A stretch of 64,000 nucleotides of DNA, taken from contig NZ_AAXW01000002.1 of the NCBI RefSeq assembly GCF_000169335.1, forward strand, positions 124,001 to 188,000, given 5' to 3'. Both the position numbers and the translations under genes were made by a program. The notes under the pieces are model-generated. The model worked only from the letters and a program-made list of their open reading frames with translations. It made no database searches and was not told the origin of the DNA. Position 1 is the first letter of the stretch. Every line of letters begins with the position of its first letter. The stretch comes from Crocosphaera chwakensis CCY0110 (GTDB lineage: Bacteria > Cyanobacteriota > Cyanobacteriia > Cyanobacteriales > Microcystaceae). Below, piece after piece: positions 16,764-25,870 of this stretch.

Positions 16764-18047
16764 GTGACTGATACTAATTTAGATTTTTTAGCCCAAACCG
16801 ATCCCACCCTTGCTGCCATGATACAAGGGGAACTACAACGGCAACGGGAACATTTAGAATTAATTGCCAGTGAAAATTTTACCTCACCCGCCGTCTTAGC
16901 TGCACAAGGCTCGGTGTTGACCAATAAATATGCAGAAGGATTACCGAAAAAACGTTATTATGGCGGTTGTGAATGGGTTGATAAAGCCGAACAATTAGCC
17001 ATCGATCGCGTCAAAGAATTATTCGGTGCAGAACACGCCAACGTCCAACCCCATTCCGGCGCACAAGCGAATTTTGCGGTTTTCTTGTCTCTCCTTAACC
17101 CTGGCGATAAGATCATGGGAATGGACTTATCCCACGGTGGCCATTTAACCCACGGTTCCCCCGTCAACGTTTCAGGAAAATGGTTCGAGGTATCTCATTA
17201 TGGCGTGAGTCCCGAAACCGAAAGATTAGACTATGATGCTATTTTAGAATTAGCCAAGAAAGAGAAACCCAAATTATTAATCTGTGGTTACTCTGCTTAT
17301 CCGAGAATTATTGAATTTGATAAATTTAGAGCGATCGCAGATGAGGTGGGAGCCTACCTCATGGCTGATATTGCTCATATTGCTGGTTTAGTGGCTAGTG
17401 GTCATCATCCTAACCCCTTGCCCTACTGTGATGTGGTAACAACGACTACCCATAAAACCCTACGAGGGCCTAGAGGTGGTTTAATTATGACCAAGAACCC
17501 TGAGTTGGGCAAACAGTTCGATAAGGCCGTCTTTCCTGGTACGCAAGGGGGTCCGTTAGAACAGGTGATTGCAGCCAAGGCCGTAGCCTTTGGAGAAGCT
17601 CTTAAGCCTGAGTTTAAAGTGTATTCTGGGCAAGTGATTGCCAATGCTCAAGCTCTAGCTAATCAATTAACGCAACGAGGCTTTAAGCTGGTTTCTGGTG
17701 GGACTGATAACCATTTAATGTTAATTGATTTACGCTGCATTGACATGACAGGAAAAGAAGCAAATAACTTAGTCAGTGAAATCAATATTACCGCCAATAA
17801 GAATACGGTTCCTTTCGATCCAGAGTCTCCTTTTGTCACCAGTGGTTTAAGGTTGGGATCTCCAGCTATGACCACCAGAGGGTTGGGAGTCGAAGAATTT
17901 ACCGAAATTGGGAACATTATTGCTGATTGTTTACTCAATCGCAACGATGAAGGGGTTAAGAAAGATTGTTTAAACCGAGTGAAAGCATTATGCGATCGCT
18001 TTCCTCTTTATCCTCACCTTAATATTCCTGTTCCTGTTTTAGCCTAA
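16764..18047 (+). CDS. glyA: Serine hydroxymethyltransferase
   Basis: A PLP enzyme that interconverts serine and glycine with tetrahydrofolate, supplying one-carbon units and acting in photorespiration. The 427-aa protein has the canonical blocks LELIASENFTSPAV, HSGAQAN, DIAHIAGLVASG and TTTTHKTLRGPRGG, where Lys231 binds PLP. The start is a GTG at 16764 with the RBS GAAAGGA 12 bases upstream. It is transcribed alone. The glycine cleavage H-protein gene lies 4.5 kb further on. Confidence 0.97.
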   Translation: MTDTNLDFLAQTDPTLAAMIQGELQRQREHLELIASENFTSPAVLAAQGSVLTNKYAEGLPKKRYYGGCEWVDKAEQLAIDRVKELFGAEHANVQPHSGAQANFAVFLSLLNPGDKIMGMDLSHGGHLTHGSPVNVSGKWFEVSHYGVSPETERLDYDAILELAKKEKPKLLICGYSAYPRIIEFDKFRAIADEVGAYLMADIAHIAGLVASGHHPNPLPYCDVVTTTTHKTLRGPRGGLIMTKNPELGKQFDKAVFPGTQGGPLEQVIAAKAVAFGEALKPEFKVYSGQVIANAQALANQLTQRGFKLVSGGTDNHLMLIDLRCIDMTGKEANNLVSEINITANKNTVPFDPESPFVTSGLRLGSPAMTTRGLGVEEFTEIGNIIADCLLNRNDEGVKKDCLNRVKALCDRFPLYPHLNIPVPVLA

Positions 18048-18229
18048 ACTAACGTGAGTTCAGAGTTAGGGGTTCATTCCCCTACTCAACAGGAATTCAA
18101 AAAGACTCATTAAATCCTTGTTTAAAATACCCGTTATTTCGTTAATTTTAAAAGTAGACTAACATAACTTATCTATTGCCTTTTGCCTATCTTCGATAGT
18201 AACCTTTGATAATCAGAGTTAGTATTATA

Positions 18230-18661
18230 TTACTTACCAATATCTTCGTCCCATAATCGAGGATTATTTTCAATAAATTGTCTCATTAAATCTTTGCATT
18301 CTGCTAAGTCGAGATCAATCACTTCTACCCCATGAGACTCCATAAAATCTTTCGCCCCTGTAAAGGTTTTTGATTCACCTGCAATCACTTTTTTAATATT
18401 AAATTGAACCACTGCACCAGCACATAGATAACAAGGCATTAAAGTAGAATAAAGTACCGTATCTTGATAACTACCAATTCGTCCAGCATTGCGTAAACAA
18501 TCAATTTCTGCATGAGTAATGGGATCACCCTCTTGCACTCGTTTATTGTGTCCTCTACCGATAATTTTATTATCTTTAACTAACACTGAACCGATGGGAA
18601 TACCTCCGGTTTTTAACCCTTGTTTAGCTTCTGCGATCGCAGCTTTTATAAATTCATCCAT
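18230..18661 (-). CDS. Cytidine/deoxycytidylate deaminase-family protein, yeast cytosine deaminase-like
   Basis: A 143-aa zinc deaminase. Zinc ligands and the catalytic Glu are His50-Ala-Glu52 and Cys77-x2-Cys80 (MPCYLCAG). The pattern across the whole length (GGIPIGSVLV, GRGHNKR, LYSTLMPC, and the ending NPRLWDEDIGK) recalls fungal cytosine deaminase more than tRNA or guanine deaminases. Likely activity is cytosine to uracil or a related base in pyrimidine salvage. The start is the ATG at 18661 with AGGGAAA upstream. It lies 21 bases downstream of a membrane protein gene on the same strand. Confidence 0.8.
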   Translation of the reverse strand: MDEFIKAAIAEAKQGLKTGGIPIGSVLVKDNKIIGRGHNKRVQEGDPITHAEIDCLRNAGRIGSYQDTVLYSTLMPCYLCAGAVVQFNIKKVIAGESKTFTGAKDFMESHGVEVIDLDLAECKDLMRQFIENNPRLWDEDIGK

Positions 18662-18682
18662 AATCAAAATTTCCCTGACTGT

Positions 18683-19183
18683 TTAATCATTTGATAAAGA
18701 TAAACGAGATAAAATATTATTCCTTAACGCTTCAAAATATAAGGATAAAGGAAACTGATAATATTCTAAAACTAACCAAAGTAAACAACTCAAATGACAG
18801 ATAAAAGTTAGCCCAGTCCAAAACCAAGGAAACCAAGCTAAAGGAGTATCAGGTAACACAGGAAACAAATAAGCTCCAGCCCCTACAATTAATGTGGGTA
18901 AACTCACAAAACCTAAAGCTAAGAAACGATAACCCCATTGAAAGGTTTTAACAGAACGAACATTTTGCCAGCGTTTTCCTGTCCAATACCAAGTTAAAGG
19001 GAGTTGACTATCTACAATAGTAATGGCTTGTTTATCGATATTAGCTGTAAAAATATGACGACAAAAATTACAAGAAAAGGCTTCCATCAAGGGCAATGTT
19101 GCGATTTCTCCATGACGACACACTGGACAATAATAAGCACTATAATAATTTAGTAAATTTGATGATGGGCGAGAAGATAACAT
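18683..19183 (-). CDS. Zinc-ribbon membrane protein, unknown function
   Basis: A 166-aa protein. The N-terminal 60 residues hold two CxxC pairs (YYCPVCRHG and FSCNFCRHIF), a probable zinc ribbon. A conserved-looking WYWTGKRWQN follows, then two or three hydrophobic segments (FLALGFVSLPTLIVGAGAYLF and WFPWFWTGLTFICHLSCLLWLVL). It belongs to a tight minus-strand cluster with the RNase H-domain gene, a hypothetical gene and the deaminase, with spacings of about 20-50 bases. No known family recognised. Confidence 0.65.
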   Translation of the reverse strand: MLSSRPSSNLLNYYSAYYCPVCRHGEIATLPLMEAFSCNFCRHIFTANIDKQAITIVDSQLPLTWYWTGKRWQNVRSVKTFQWGYRFLALGFVSLPTLIVGAGAYLFPVLPDTPLAWFPWFWTGLTFICHLSCLLWLVLEYYQFPLSLYFEALRNNILSRLSLSND

Positions 19184-19201
19184 AGACACTAGACAATGAA
19201 C

Positions 19202-19687
19202 TTATGCAAGATTAGGAGGAATATTATTGTTTTTTCTAGGTTTCGACTTTAGAGCGCGTAATTGTTGTTGAATAATATTTTGTAGTTTAGCACGGGAGAT
19301 TTCAGCTTGCGACTCCTTATTACCTGGTACTTCTTGAAAAATCATGCTATCAATGGACTCTACAGAAAACAATTGAAACAATAAATGAGTTACGGGAATA
19401 GAAATAATGCTAATTTCAGGATTAATAATACCTTGAAAAGTTTCAGCATCTTTTTTAGTAGCAAAAGCATAGATAACCCGTTTTTCTTCCTTGGGATTTT
19501 TACGATTACTTAATATTGTCGACAACCAAGAGTGATTTTTACCGTGTAGAACATAATATTGCTCGTGTTGTAGCTGGCTAGCAAACAATTTAAGGGTTGG
19601 AACTACGGCCTTTTCCATTACCGAAATAGGAACCCCCTGTTGAGGTGCTTCATGAATAAGAATTTCTAATTGTTCGTCTAAATACAT
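19202..19687 (-). CDS. Hypothetical protein
   Basis: 161 aa from the ATG at 19687, which has GGAA upstream; a longer frame opens at 19726. The protein is soluble, with MYLDEQLEILIHEAPQQGVP at the N-terminus. The central alpha/beta region contains RVIYAFATKKDAETFQ and EISIISIPVTHLLFQLF, and the tail is basic and Asn/Pro-rich. It sits between the RNase H-domain gene and the zinc-ribbon gene and is probably cotranscribed. No function can be read. Confidence 0.6.
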   Translation of the reverse strand: MYLDEQLEILIHEAPQQGVPISVMEKAVVPTLKLFASQLQHEQYYVLHGKNHSWLSTILSNRKNPKEEKRVIYAFATKKDAETFQGIINPEISIISIPVTHLLFQLFSVESIDSMIFQEVPGNKESQAEISRAKLQNIIQQQLRALKSKPRKNNNIPPNLA

Positions 19688-19737
19688 CGCTATTTCCAAG
19701 ATTATAAGTTTCAATCTTAAACACATAAAAGAATCTT

Positions 19738-20985
19738 TTATGATTCAGTATTACCTTTAGAAACATTATCCGCGATCGCTTTAAGAATAAGATTAACCAT
19801 TTCCGGTATTTTAACCAATTCCTGAGCTAAGGTCATTTGTTCTTCAGGAGCCAGATTCTCAATCAGCTTAAGAATATCGACAATACTTGATTCTGATGGT
19901 AGCGTATCTTGACTAGCACCTATCCCTGAATCCAGGTTTTCTTCATCTAATGATAAATTAATCTCTTCGTTTTTTAACAACTTATCGGTTGAAGATAAAG
20001 ACGGTTTCTCTTCTATGAATTCATTGTCTTGGAGATTAGCCTCAATGAGGGTTTCAAACAACGGAGACTCCGTTTGATTTGACTCCGATGAATCTAAAGA
20101 AAGCTCCTCGAAACTTTCCTGATGCTCATCTAACTCTGACAATAAAGAAAGCAAGGGATCTGAGGTTTTGTCGGAGTCAGTTAACATTGGCTGAGGTAAG
20201 TTTAAGGCTTCTTCCCAGGGAAGTTTTGTCTTAGCTTCTTGGTCGGTTTTGTGATCGAGATTAACTTTACGACACGCCATTTTGGGCGGAAGTCCCCGTA
20301 AATGCCAACGGTACATCTGGGCTAAATTCTCTTCATCTCCTTGCCATTGTAAAGCGATAATATCCCGAACCTCTACTGGAATCAAACCTCTCAATTCTGA
20401 GAGAGATTTATTGCTCCATTGATCAGATTCTACTGACAGTCGGCTATACTCTTCATCGGTTGCTTTTTCTCCCTTGTCAATTAAACGAACGATAGCAGAG
20501 TCTTGAGAAGGAGTAATGGGTGTAAGTGAAGCTTTCTGTTTTTTTTCTCTTCCTAAGGCATCGCTAATACACCGTTTAAGTGCTGATTTAGCTGGTCTGT
20601 TCTGCTCAGAGGAAATCCATTCTAAAGATGTTTTTTCAAAACTTCTGATTAATTTTATAGCGATACGATAGAGTCTAATTAACCTTTCTTGAGTGACAGG
20701 GGTTAGCCCATTAACTTGATTAAAAATGAGATCACTATCTCCTTTAATTGCTAGGACATTTAAACCTAGTTTTTGAGCTTTTTTTAAACCAATGATCAGG
20801 GCTGCATATTCTGCTTCATCCTTATGATTAACGGATACTAATTGACTAACCGTGTATCGTCGTCCATTAGGCATTAAAAGAATAGCAGCAGCGACTCCTT
20901 GTAGCAAATCACCTTGAAATTCCCCATCAAATAGCATGACTGGTATATCCTTAGGAACAATAGCTTTTTGGTGATTAGTCGACAT
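19738..20985 (-). CDS. RNase H-like domain protein with long acidic C-terminal extension
   Basis: 415 aa from the ATG at 20985. Residues about 14-150 form an RNase HI-type fold with candidate metal ligands Asp20 (MLFDGEFQG), a Glu in KDEAEYAALI (about residue 57-59) and Asp83 (KGDSDLIFNQV). This layout is seen in the RNase HI family that degrades RNA in RNA/DNA hybrids. The remaining 260 residues are mostly acidic, Ser/Leu-rich and probably disordered, apart from a patch near residues 180-260 (VEVRDIIALQWQGDEENLAQMYRWHLRGLPP). The catalytic set is not fully certain from reading. Confidence 0.7.
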   Translation of the reverse strand: MSTNHQKAIVPKDIPVMLFDGEFQGDLLQGVAAAILLMPNGRRYTVSQLVSVNHKDEAEYAALIIGLKKAQKLGLNVLAIKGDSDLIFNQVNGLTPVTQERLIRLYRIAIKLIRSFEKTSLEWISSEQNRPAKSALKRCISDALGREKKQKASLTPITPSQDSAIVRLIDKGEKATDEEYSRLSVESDQWSNKSLSELRGLIPVEVRDIIALQWQGDEENLAQMYRWHLRGLPPKMACRKVNLDHKTDQEAKTKLPWEEALNLPQPMLTDSDKTSDPLLSLLSELDEHQESFEELSLDSSESNQTESPLFETLIEANLQDNEFIEEKPSLSSTDKLLKNEEINLSLDEENLDSGIGASQDTLPSESSIVDILKLIENLAPEEQMTLAQELVKIPEMVNLILKAIADNVSKGNTES

Positions 20986-21325
20986 CGTAAGTTTATGATA
21001 ATGAGGAGATCGGACAAATAGCAAAGATCACTAATTGGCAGGCAGTGTAAAATTTTAGGGCAAGTATTTTTACTCTCTTTTTAGAGCCTTTTCTCTGAAA
21101 TAGATTATAGATCAAATAAAGTTTTTATTGAGGATTGCAGTTATGAGAACGTTAAAAAAACTATCAATTTTCTAGGATATAAAAAAGTTGTGCCGTCCTT
21201 TTACTATAACCAAAGAATCACAATGTCGAGATGGCAATAGCAGTTTTATTGTTTTTCGAGTCACAGAACAAAACAACCGTGCTATGGCACATTTAAAGCT
21301 TAACAAAATCTTAATAGCAAAATGA

Positions 21326-21360
21326 TTCCGATGACAAGAACTAAGGGTATCTCATCGGAA
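21326..21360 (-). terminator. Hairpin after the proline/asparagine-rich protein gene
   Basis: TTCCGATGA (21326-21334) pairs with TCATCGGAA (21352-21360), a perfect 9-bp stem with a 17-base loop, eight bases beyond the minus-strand stop codon at 21369. Only a short TCATTTT follows, so it is a modest terminator. The rest of 20986-21325 shows no convincing gene. Confidence 0.5.
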
Positions 21361-21368
21361 GAGTTAAC

Positions 21369-22292
21369 TTAGTATCCATAGTCATTAATTTGAGGGGGTT
21401 GAATTCCGTAATTAGGTTGAGGTTGGGCTTGATTCGTTTGATTAGGAGTATTGACATTGGAATTGCCATTACCATAAGCATTGGGGAACTGAGCGGAGGA
21501 AGGATTGACTTGTACTGGAGCCGAACTTCTACCATTACCATAGGGTTGAGTATAGGGCTGAGGAGAAGAATAGGTATAGGGGTTATTAAAGGATGGATTA
21601 GAAAAAGAATCGCTTCTAGAGGGAGTTCCAGAGGTGGAATAGTTGGGGCGTGCTGGTCGAGTTCTTGGCGACAGAGGCTGTTTATTTCCTTGAGGAGATG
21701 GATCAATAGAGGAGGATTCTTGAGAAAAGACATCTTCTATGGCATCTTTTAGGGGACTTTCTTGAGGGGTTTTACTTGCATCAAGTGCGCTATCAGGTAG
21801 TTTAATAGGTTTGGCTGAATCTTTAGAAGGAGTCAAGGGGGGAAACAAAGAACCCACATCCTTTACATTAGGCATCAGTGGTTGAAATTCAATGGAAGGA
21901 TTAGATTGGTCTAAGTTGGGATTTTGTTGATCGGAAGAAGGCGGCAAAACAGAAGGATTACCGCTATTTTCTAGGATAGGTTGCTCCAAAGAACTTGGTG
22001 GCACTTGAGAAGGTTGGGGGGGAAATCCTTGTGAATTAAAGCGGTTTTCTTGTAAATCTTGTACTGTTACCCCAAAATCAACATTATTACCCACTTCTCC
22101 TTCAAACTCTCCCTCAATTGGAGAAGTTGCTGTATCATTTCCTAACCATTCAGGATGACGGGAATATTGCCAAAGAACAAAAGCAACCAGTCCCACGATG
22201 GCTACCGATCCCCAAACTTTTAGATTAGCTAAGGGTTTGAGTCCTGCCATCAAATAACGGAATGATGATTTAGAGGGTTTAGGATAAGTCAT
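21369..22292 (-). CDS. Single-pass membrane protein with low-complexity Pro/Ser/Asn-rich domain
   Basis: A 307-aa protein. A short cytoplasmic start (MTYPKPSKSSFRYLMAGLKP) is followed by one membrane helix near residues 25-44 (VWGSVAIVGLVAFVLWQYSR). About 250 residues then follow with little predicted fold, dominated by Pro, Ser, Asn and Gln (for example PSSLEQPILENSGNPSVLPPSS and TYSSPQPYTQPYGNG). The composition suggests an extended periplasmic or cell-wall-spanning region. I recognise no domain. Confidence 0.6.
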   Translation of the reverse strand: MTYPKPSKSSFRYLMAGLKPLANLKVWGSVAIVGLVAFVLWQYSRHPEWLGNDTATSPIEGEFEGEVGNNVDFGVTVQDLQENRFNSQGFPPQPSQVPPSSLEQPILENSGNPSVLPPSSDQQNPNLDQSNPSIEFQPLMPNVKDVGSLFPPLTPSKDSAKPIKLPDSALDASKTPQESPLKDAIEDVFSQESSSIDPSPQGNKQPLSPRTRPARPNYSTSGTPSRSDSFSNPSFNNPYTYSSPQPYTQPYGNGRSSAPVQVNPSSAQFPNAYGNGNSNVNTPNQTNQAQPQPNYGIQPPQINDYGY

Positions 22293-22480
22293 GGCCAGAA
22301 GATGATTGAGTCGTTCTTCATTTAGTTTATCTTAGATTATCAAAGTCGCAGTCATTAAATCTTAGTAACAATATTTCAGTTTGGTTAACACGGATAGCTC
22401 TATCCAAGACAGTGTAAACTGAGAAAACAAGGCTTTTAGTTAGTGATGACTATAGCTAAACAAACCTGGTGAAATAAAAA

Positions 22481-22505
22481 TCCCACAGGTATTATTGCTG
22501 TGGGA
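22481..22505. promoter_or_regulatory. Stem-loop in the gcvH upstream region
   Basis: TCCCACAG (22481-22488) pairs with CTGTGGGA (22498-22505), 34 bases before the gcvH start codon. An A run precedes it, so on the minus strand it has the form of a terminator. On the plus strand it would be a 5' leader hairpin of gcvH. No conserved riboswitch core was seen. Confidence 0.4.
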
Positions 22506-22538
22506 CTGTTAATGTAATTCTTACTTTGAGGATAGGTC

Positions 22539-22940
22539 ATGGAACTAGAATTTCCGGAAGATTTAAGATATTTAGATAGTCACGAGTATGTTCGTTTAGA
22601 TGGAGAAATTGCAACCATTGGTATTAGTGCTTATGCGATTGAACAATTAGGGGATCTGGTTTTTCTGGAATTACCTGAAGTGGGAGACTCCTTGGAAAGA
22701 GGGAGTAGTTTTGGTTCTATTGAATCAGTTAAAGCAGCAGAAGACCTTTATCCTCCTGTCTCAGGAACGGTTATTGATCGCAATGAAGCCATGATCGAAA
22801 CCCCAGAGGTTATTGCTGATGATCCTTATGGAGATGGATGGTTGCTCAAAGTTCGCGTGGAAAACCCAGATGATGAATTAGAAGACACCATGTCTGCTCA
22901 AGACTATCGTGGGATGCTTGAAGGGGAAGAGGGAATCTAA
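22539..22940 (+). CDS. gcvH: Glycine cleavage system H protein
   Basis: A 133-aa lipoyl carrier that shuttles the methylamine group between the P, T and L proteins during glycine breakdown, which is photorespiratory in cyanobacteria. The lipoylation site is Lys65 in GSIESVKAAEDLYPPVSG. The flanking LGDLVFLELPEVGD and DPYGDGWLLKV are typical. The other glycine cleavage genes are not in the window, and glyA lies upstream. Confidence 0.96.
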   Translation: MELEFPEDLRYLDSHEYVRLDGEIATIGISAYAIEQLGDLVFLELPEVGDSLERGSSFGSIESVKAAEDLYPPVSGTVIDRNEAMIETPEVIADDPYGDGWLLKVRVENPDDELEDTMSAQDYRGMLEGEEGI

Positions 22941-23061
22941 GACAGCTAGAGTTAACCTAACTAGCTTTTTGCTGTTGTTTCAGAGATTAACCGCTAAATA
23001 AAAGCTTTATTAACCAAAAGCATAGGACTTTGAAATGACAGCAATAAATTACTAAAATTCT

Positions 23062-23175
23062 CTAGGTAACTGGTGTCGCTGTGATCATTAAGTAAAGTAT
23101 TACAGCTAAAAAGAGAACACAGAGTTTAACCATTAGGTAGGTAATGCTATCAGGATATAAAAATGTATTAATCAT
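23062..23175 (-). CDS. Small single-span membrane peptide (37 aa)
   Basis: The frame reads MINTFLYPDSITYL followed by a hydrophobic helix MVKLCVLFLAVILYLMI and a short TATPVT tail. A good RBS (GGAGAGAAG) lies just upstream of the ATG at 23175. Such tiny one-helix proteins are common as accessory subunits of cyanobacterial photosynthetic or respiratory complexes, but this one does not match any I can name. It occupies the otherwise empty 337-base gap between gcvH and the next gene. Confidence 0.5.
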   Translation of the reverse strand: MINTFLYPDSITYLMVKLCVLFLAVILYLMITATPVT

Positions 23176-23277
23176 GACTTCTCTCCTGGGAAAATCGTCT
23201 CTGCTTAGTTTTTTCCCTATTTCAATTGTCTCGTAAACATTAGACTTTGTTGCATAAATTCAGTAAAAATTTACAAT

Positions 23278-23589
23278 ATGGTAATTGAGTGGCTTAAATT
23301 TGAGGTGTCTCCCGAATCTAGAGATATTTTTATTCAATTAGATAATGAAATTTGGACTTCAGTTTTAGCACAGTTTCCAGGTTTTCTAGGAAAAGAAGTT
23401 TGGATATCTCCTGATAAACCCCAAGAAATTATTTTGGTCATACGTTGGCAAACCCGTGAACAATGGAAAAGAATTCCTTTCGATATTTTGGAAGCAACTG
23501 AACAAAAAATGGCTAAACGGATGCAAAATCATTTCTATGAAATGACGGAAAGTAAAGAATATCAAGTAAGAAAATTTCCCAATTATTAA
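23278..23589 (+). CDS. TIGR03792-type protein (dimeric alpha-beta barrel-like)
   Basis: A 103-aa protein. It begins MVIEWLKFEVSPESRDIFIQ, continues with PGFLGKEVWISPDKPQEIILVIRW and ends in VRKFPNY. This is the pattern of the cyanobacterial TIGR03792 family, related to antibiotic-biosynthesis-monooxygenase-like ferredoxin folds. Function unknown. It starts with ATG with only a poor RBS and is transcribed alone. Confidence 0.7.
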   Translation: MVIEWLKFEVSPESRDIFIQLDNEIWTSVLAQFPGFLGKEVWISPDKPQEIILVIRWQTREQWKRIPFDILEATEQKMAKRMQNHFYEMTESKEYQVRKFPNY

Positions 23590-23820
23590 AGTTTTTTTGT
23601 TAGGTAGATAAAATTAAGGTGATCGCATCCAATCTTCAGAAAGACTGATTTATAATAAAAGTCAGTTTTCCTTCTGATTTCTTTGAGTGATGGCGATTTT
23701 TGAATCATTATTAAGCTTTTTGAAAGATTTTTTTGATAAATCAACAGGTACACAACGTTTTCTAAACTATTCAAAGATGGACGATTTTTCTTGATTTTAG
23801 ATTCTTTATTCAATCTTTTC

Positions 23821-23848
23821 AAGATCAGTCAACTGATCTTTTATTTTA
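23821..23848 (+). terminator. Hairpin with T-rich tail
   Basis: AAGATCAG, loop TCAA, CTGATCTT (23821-23840), then TTATTTTA. A perfect 8-bp stem in the 409-base gap between the TIGR03792 gene and the insertion sequence. It may terminate the TIGR03792 transcript. The rest of this gap is AT-rich and holds nothing else I can support. Confidence 0.5.
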
Positions 23849-24013
23849 AAAAATTGATCCTTTAAAGGAAAATCATAATATTAGTTTACTGTCTGTTAAA
23901 TTTTCAGTTTAAGCATTATTAAAAACTAAAGATATTACTAATTTAGTTATAAGAGCATTCAGTTGTGAAAATAGAAAGGACATAAAAAATGTCTCCACTA
24001 ATTAGGGTTTGCT

Positions 24014-24058
24014 GAATATGAGTGTAACCCTTGTTATCAAAAGGTTACACTCATATTC
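24014..24058. repeat. Long perfect hairpin just inside the left IS end
   Basis: A 16-bp perfect stem: 24014-24029 (GAATATGAGTGTAACC) with 24043-24058, loop of 13 bases. It overlaps the inner end of the left terminal repeat and precedes the transposase start by about 80 bases. It could block readthrough transcription into the transposase or sequester its translation start. Confidence 0.75.
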
Positions 24059-24139
24059 GATGACAAAAAAAGATCAGCTAGTGCAGCTAAAAACCGCTAA
24101 AATTGGTAGGGATACCTTGCAGTTGTTAGTCAAGAACAA

Positions 24140-25667
24140 ATGTATCGAAAAGAGGAGCAGCCTTCACCCGCCCCAGAAAATTTTGAATTGCCCTTCGAGG
24201 GAAAATTATCCCTAAGTAATCGTTGGGTAATCATGGCAGAACTAATACCTTGGGATGATTTTGAAAAAAAAATATGCTAAACTTTTTTCAGCAGAAAAAG
24301 GTGCGCCAGCTAAACCATTTAGAATGGCATTAGGGATATTAATTATTAAGGAAAAGTTAGGAACAAGTGATAGAGAAACAATAGAACAGATTAGAGAAAA
24401 TCCTTATCTACAATACTTTATAGGTTTAAATTGTTATCAACAAGAGCCACCAGTGGAAGCTTCAATGCTAGTTCATTTTAGGAAAAGGATTGATGTAGAT
24501 TTGGTGAATAAAATAAATAAAGAAATAGTGAAAAAAGAGAAAGAAAAGCTTGATAAAGAAATAAAAAAAAAGGATTTACCCCAAGAAAAAGGAAAAAAAC
24601 TAAAAAATCGAGGTAAACTAATACTAGATGCAACTTGTGCGCCGGCCGATATAAAATATCCGACAGATTTAGGAATATTAAATCAAGCTAGAATTGAGAC
24701 AGAAAGAATAATAGACAATCTTTATAAAGCTTTAAGAGGAAAACTGAGGAAAAAACCGAGAATTTCTAGACACATTGCCAGAAAAGAATATTTAAAGGTA
24801 GCTAAAAAAGGAAAAGTTTCTTATCAAGAAAGGAGAAAAGCTATAGAAAAACAGTTGAAATACGTTAAGAACAATCTAGGACATATAGAAGACTTGAATC
24901 AAGCTGGGGCTTCCCTCAAAAATCTGAGTAAAAGACAGCAAAATCTTCTAGAAACTATCAAAAAAGTTTATAAACAACAACGAGTAATGTGGGAGAATAA
25001 AACCCAGAGTGTTCCCCAAAGAATTGTAAGTTTAACTCAACCCCATATTCGTCCTATAGTCAGAGGAAAAGCAGGAAAACCAATAGAGTTTGGAGCTAAG
25101 CTCTCGGTTAGCTGTGTGGATAATTATGTATTTTTAGACCGAATAAGTTGGGAAAACTTAAATGAATCTTGTCATTTAAAAGAACAAGTAGAAAAGTATA
25201 GAGAAATGTTTGGCTATTATCCCGAATCTGTTCATGTTGATAAAATTTATAGAACTAGAGAAAATAGAAATTGGTGTAAAGAGAGAGGAATAAGAATTAG
25301 TGGTCCGAAGTTAGGAAGACCTCCGAAAAATGTCAGTGAAGAAGAGAAGAAACAAGCTCGCTCAGACGAAAGTTTCCGAAATGCTATTGAGGGAAAATTT
25401 GGACAAGCTAAATCTTCGTTTAGCTTGAATCTCGTCATGACTAAACTCCCTGAAACCTCAGAAACTTCTATTGCCATTACCTTTCTAGTTGTCAATCTTT
25501 CCAGACTGCTTCGGCAGTTTTTGTCGCTTTATTTGTGGTTATTCATTAATATTAAAACTGATGAACTATTCAACCACAATTATATTAATGAAAATTATAT
25601 TTATAGCAAATTTATAGAAAGAAAAATTATTAATTGGCAGGGAAATTATCGGCTTTTGGCCGCATAA
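24140..25667 (+). pseudogene. Transposase, frameshifted at an A9 run
   Basis: The protein begins at 24140 with MYRKEEQPSPAPENFELPFE and runs to WDDFEKKIC, where it stops at 24278-24280. The continuation KKYAKLFSAEKGAPAKPFR lies in the +1 frame. The break is inside nine A (24264-24272); eight A would give one uninterrupted protein of about 508 codons. The large second part holds DDE candidates LDATCAPADI, SVHVDKIYR and EGKFGQAKSS, and continues to within 20 bases of the right repeat. The frame break may be a mutation, or the A run may allow productive slippage. The rest looks intact. Confidence 0.8.
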
Positions 25668-25870
25668 ATTTTGGAGAAACTTTTTCAGCAAACCCTAATT
25701 ATTTTTGTACTGCGATAGTTTAACTTCTGGGTTGTGTGGATAGTGCCGAAACAATGTTTACAGAATTTCTGACTTCTAACTTCTGACTTCTACTACAGTC
25801 CCCAAGTCCCATAAAATATAACCAGTAGAAAACCCATCAAACTATTTGGTTGAACGCAGAGGAACTTAGT

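Larger units (their letters stand above)
23999..25701 (+). mobile_element. Insertion sequence with DDE transposase (IS5/IS1182-like)
   Basis: The ends are matching inverted repeats of 18 bases: TAATTAGGGTTTGCTGAA at 23999-24016 and its complement at 25684-25701. The outermost TA on each side may be the duplicated target, which would leave a 16-base terminal repeat. One transposase gene fills the element. The ends are identical, so the insertion is recent or still recognisable as intact. It landed in intergenic DNA. Confidence 0.85.

Noticed and set aside
18067..18084. TAGGGG/CCCCTA hairpin after glyA as terminator
   Set aside because: Short stem and no T run.
21188..21328. Plus-strand frame (LCRPFTITKESQCRDGN...) of about 45 codons in the gap upstream of the RNase H-domain gene
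   Set aside because: Only a TTG start with no good RBS spacing and no recognisable similarity.
22440..22538. gcvH leader considered as a glycine riboswitch
   Set aside because: Only one hairpin is present and the tandem aptamer core is not seen.
23586..23822. Minus-strand frame of 78 codons after the TIGR03792 gene
   Set aside because: Lys/Asn-rich, no convincing RBS, no family; it looks like chance in AT-rich DNA.
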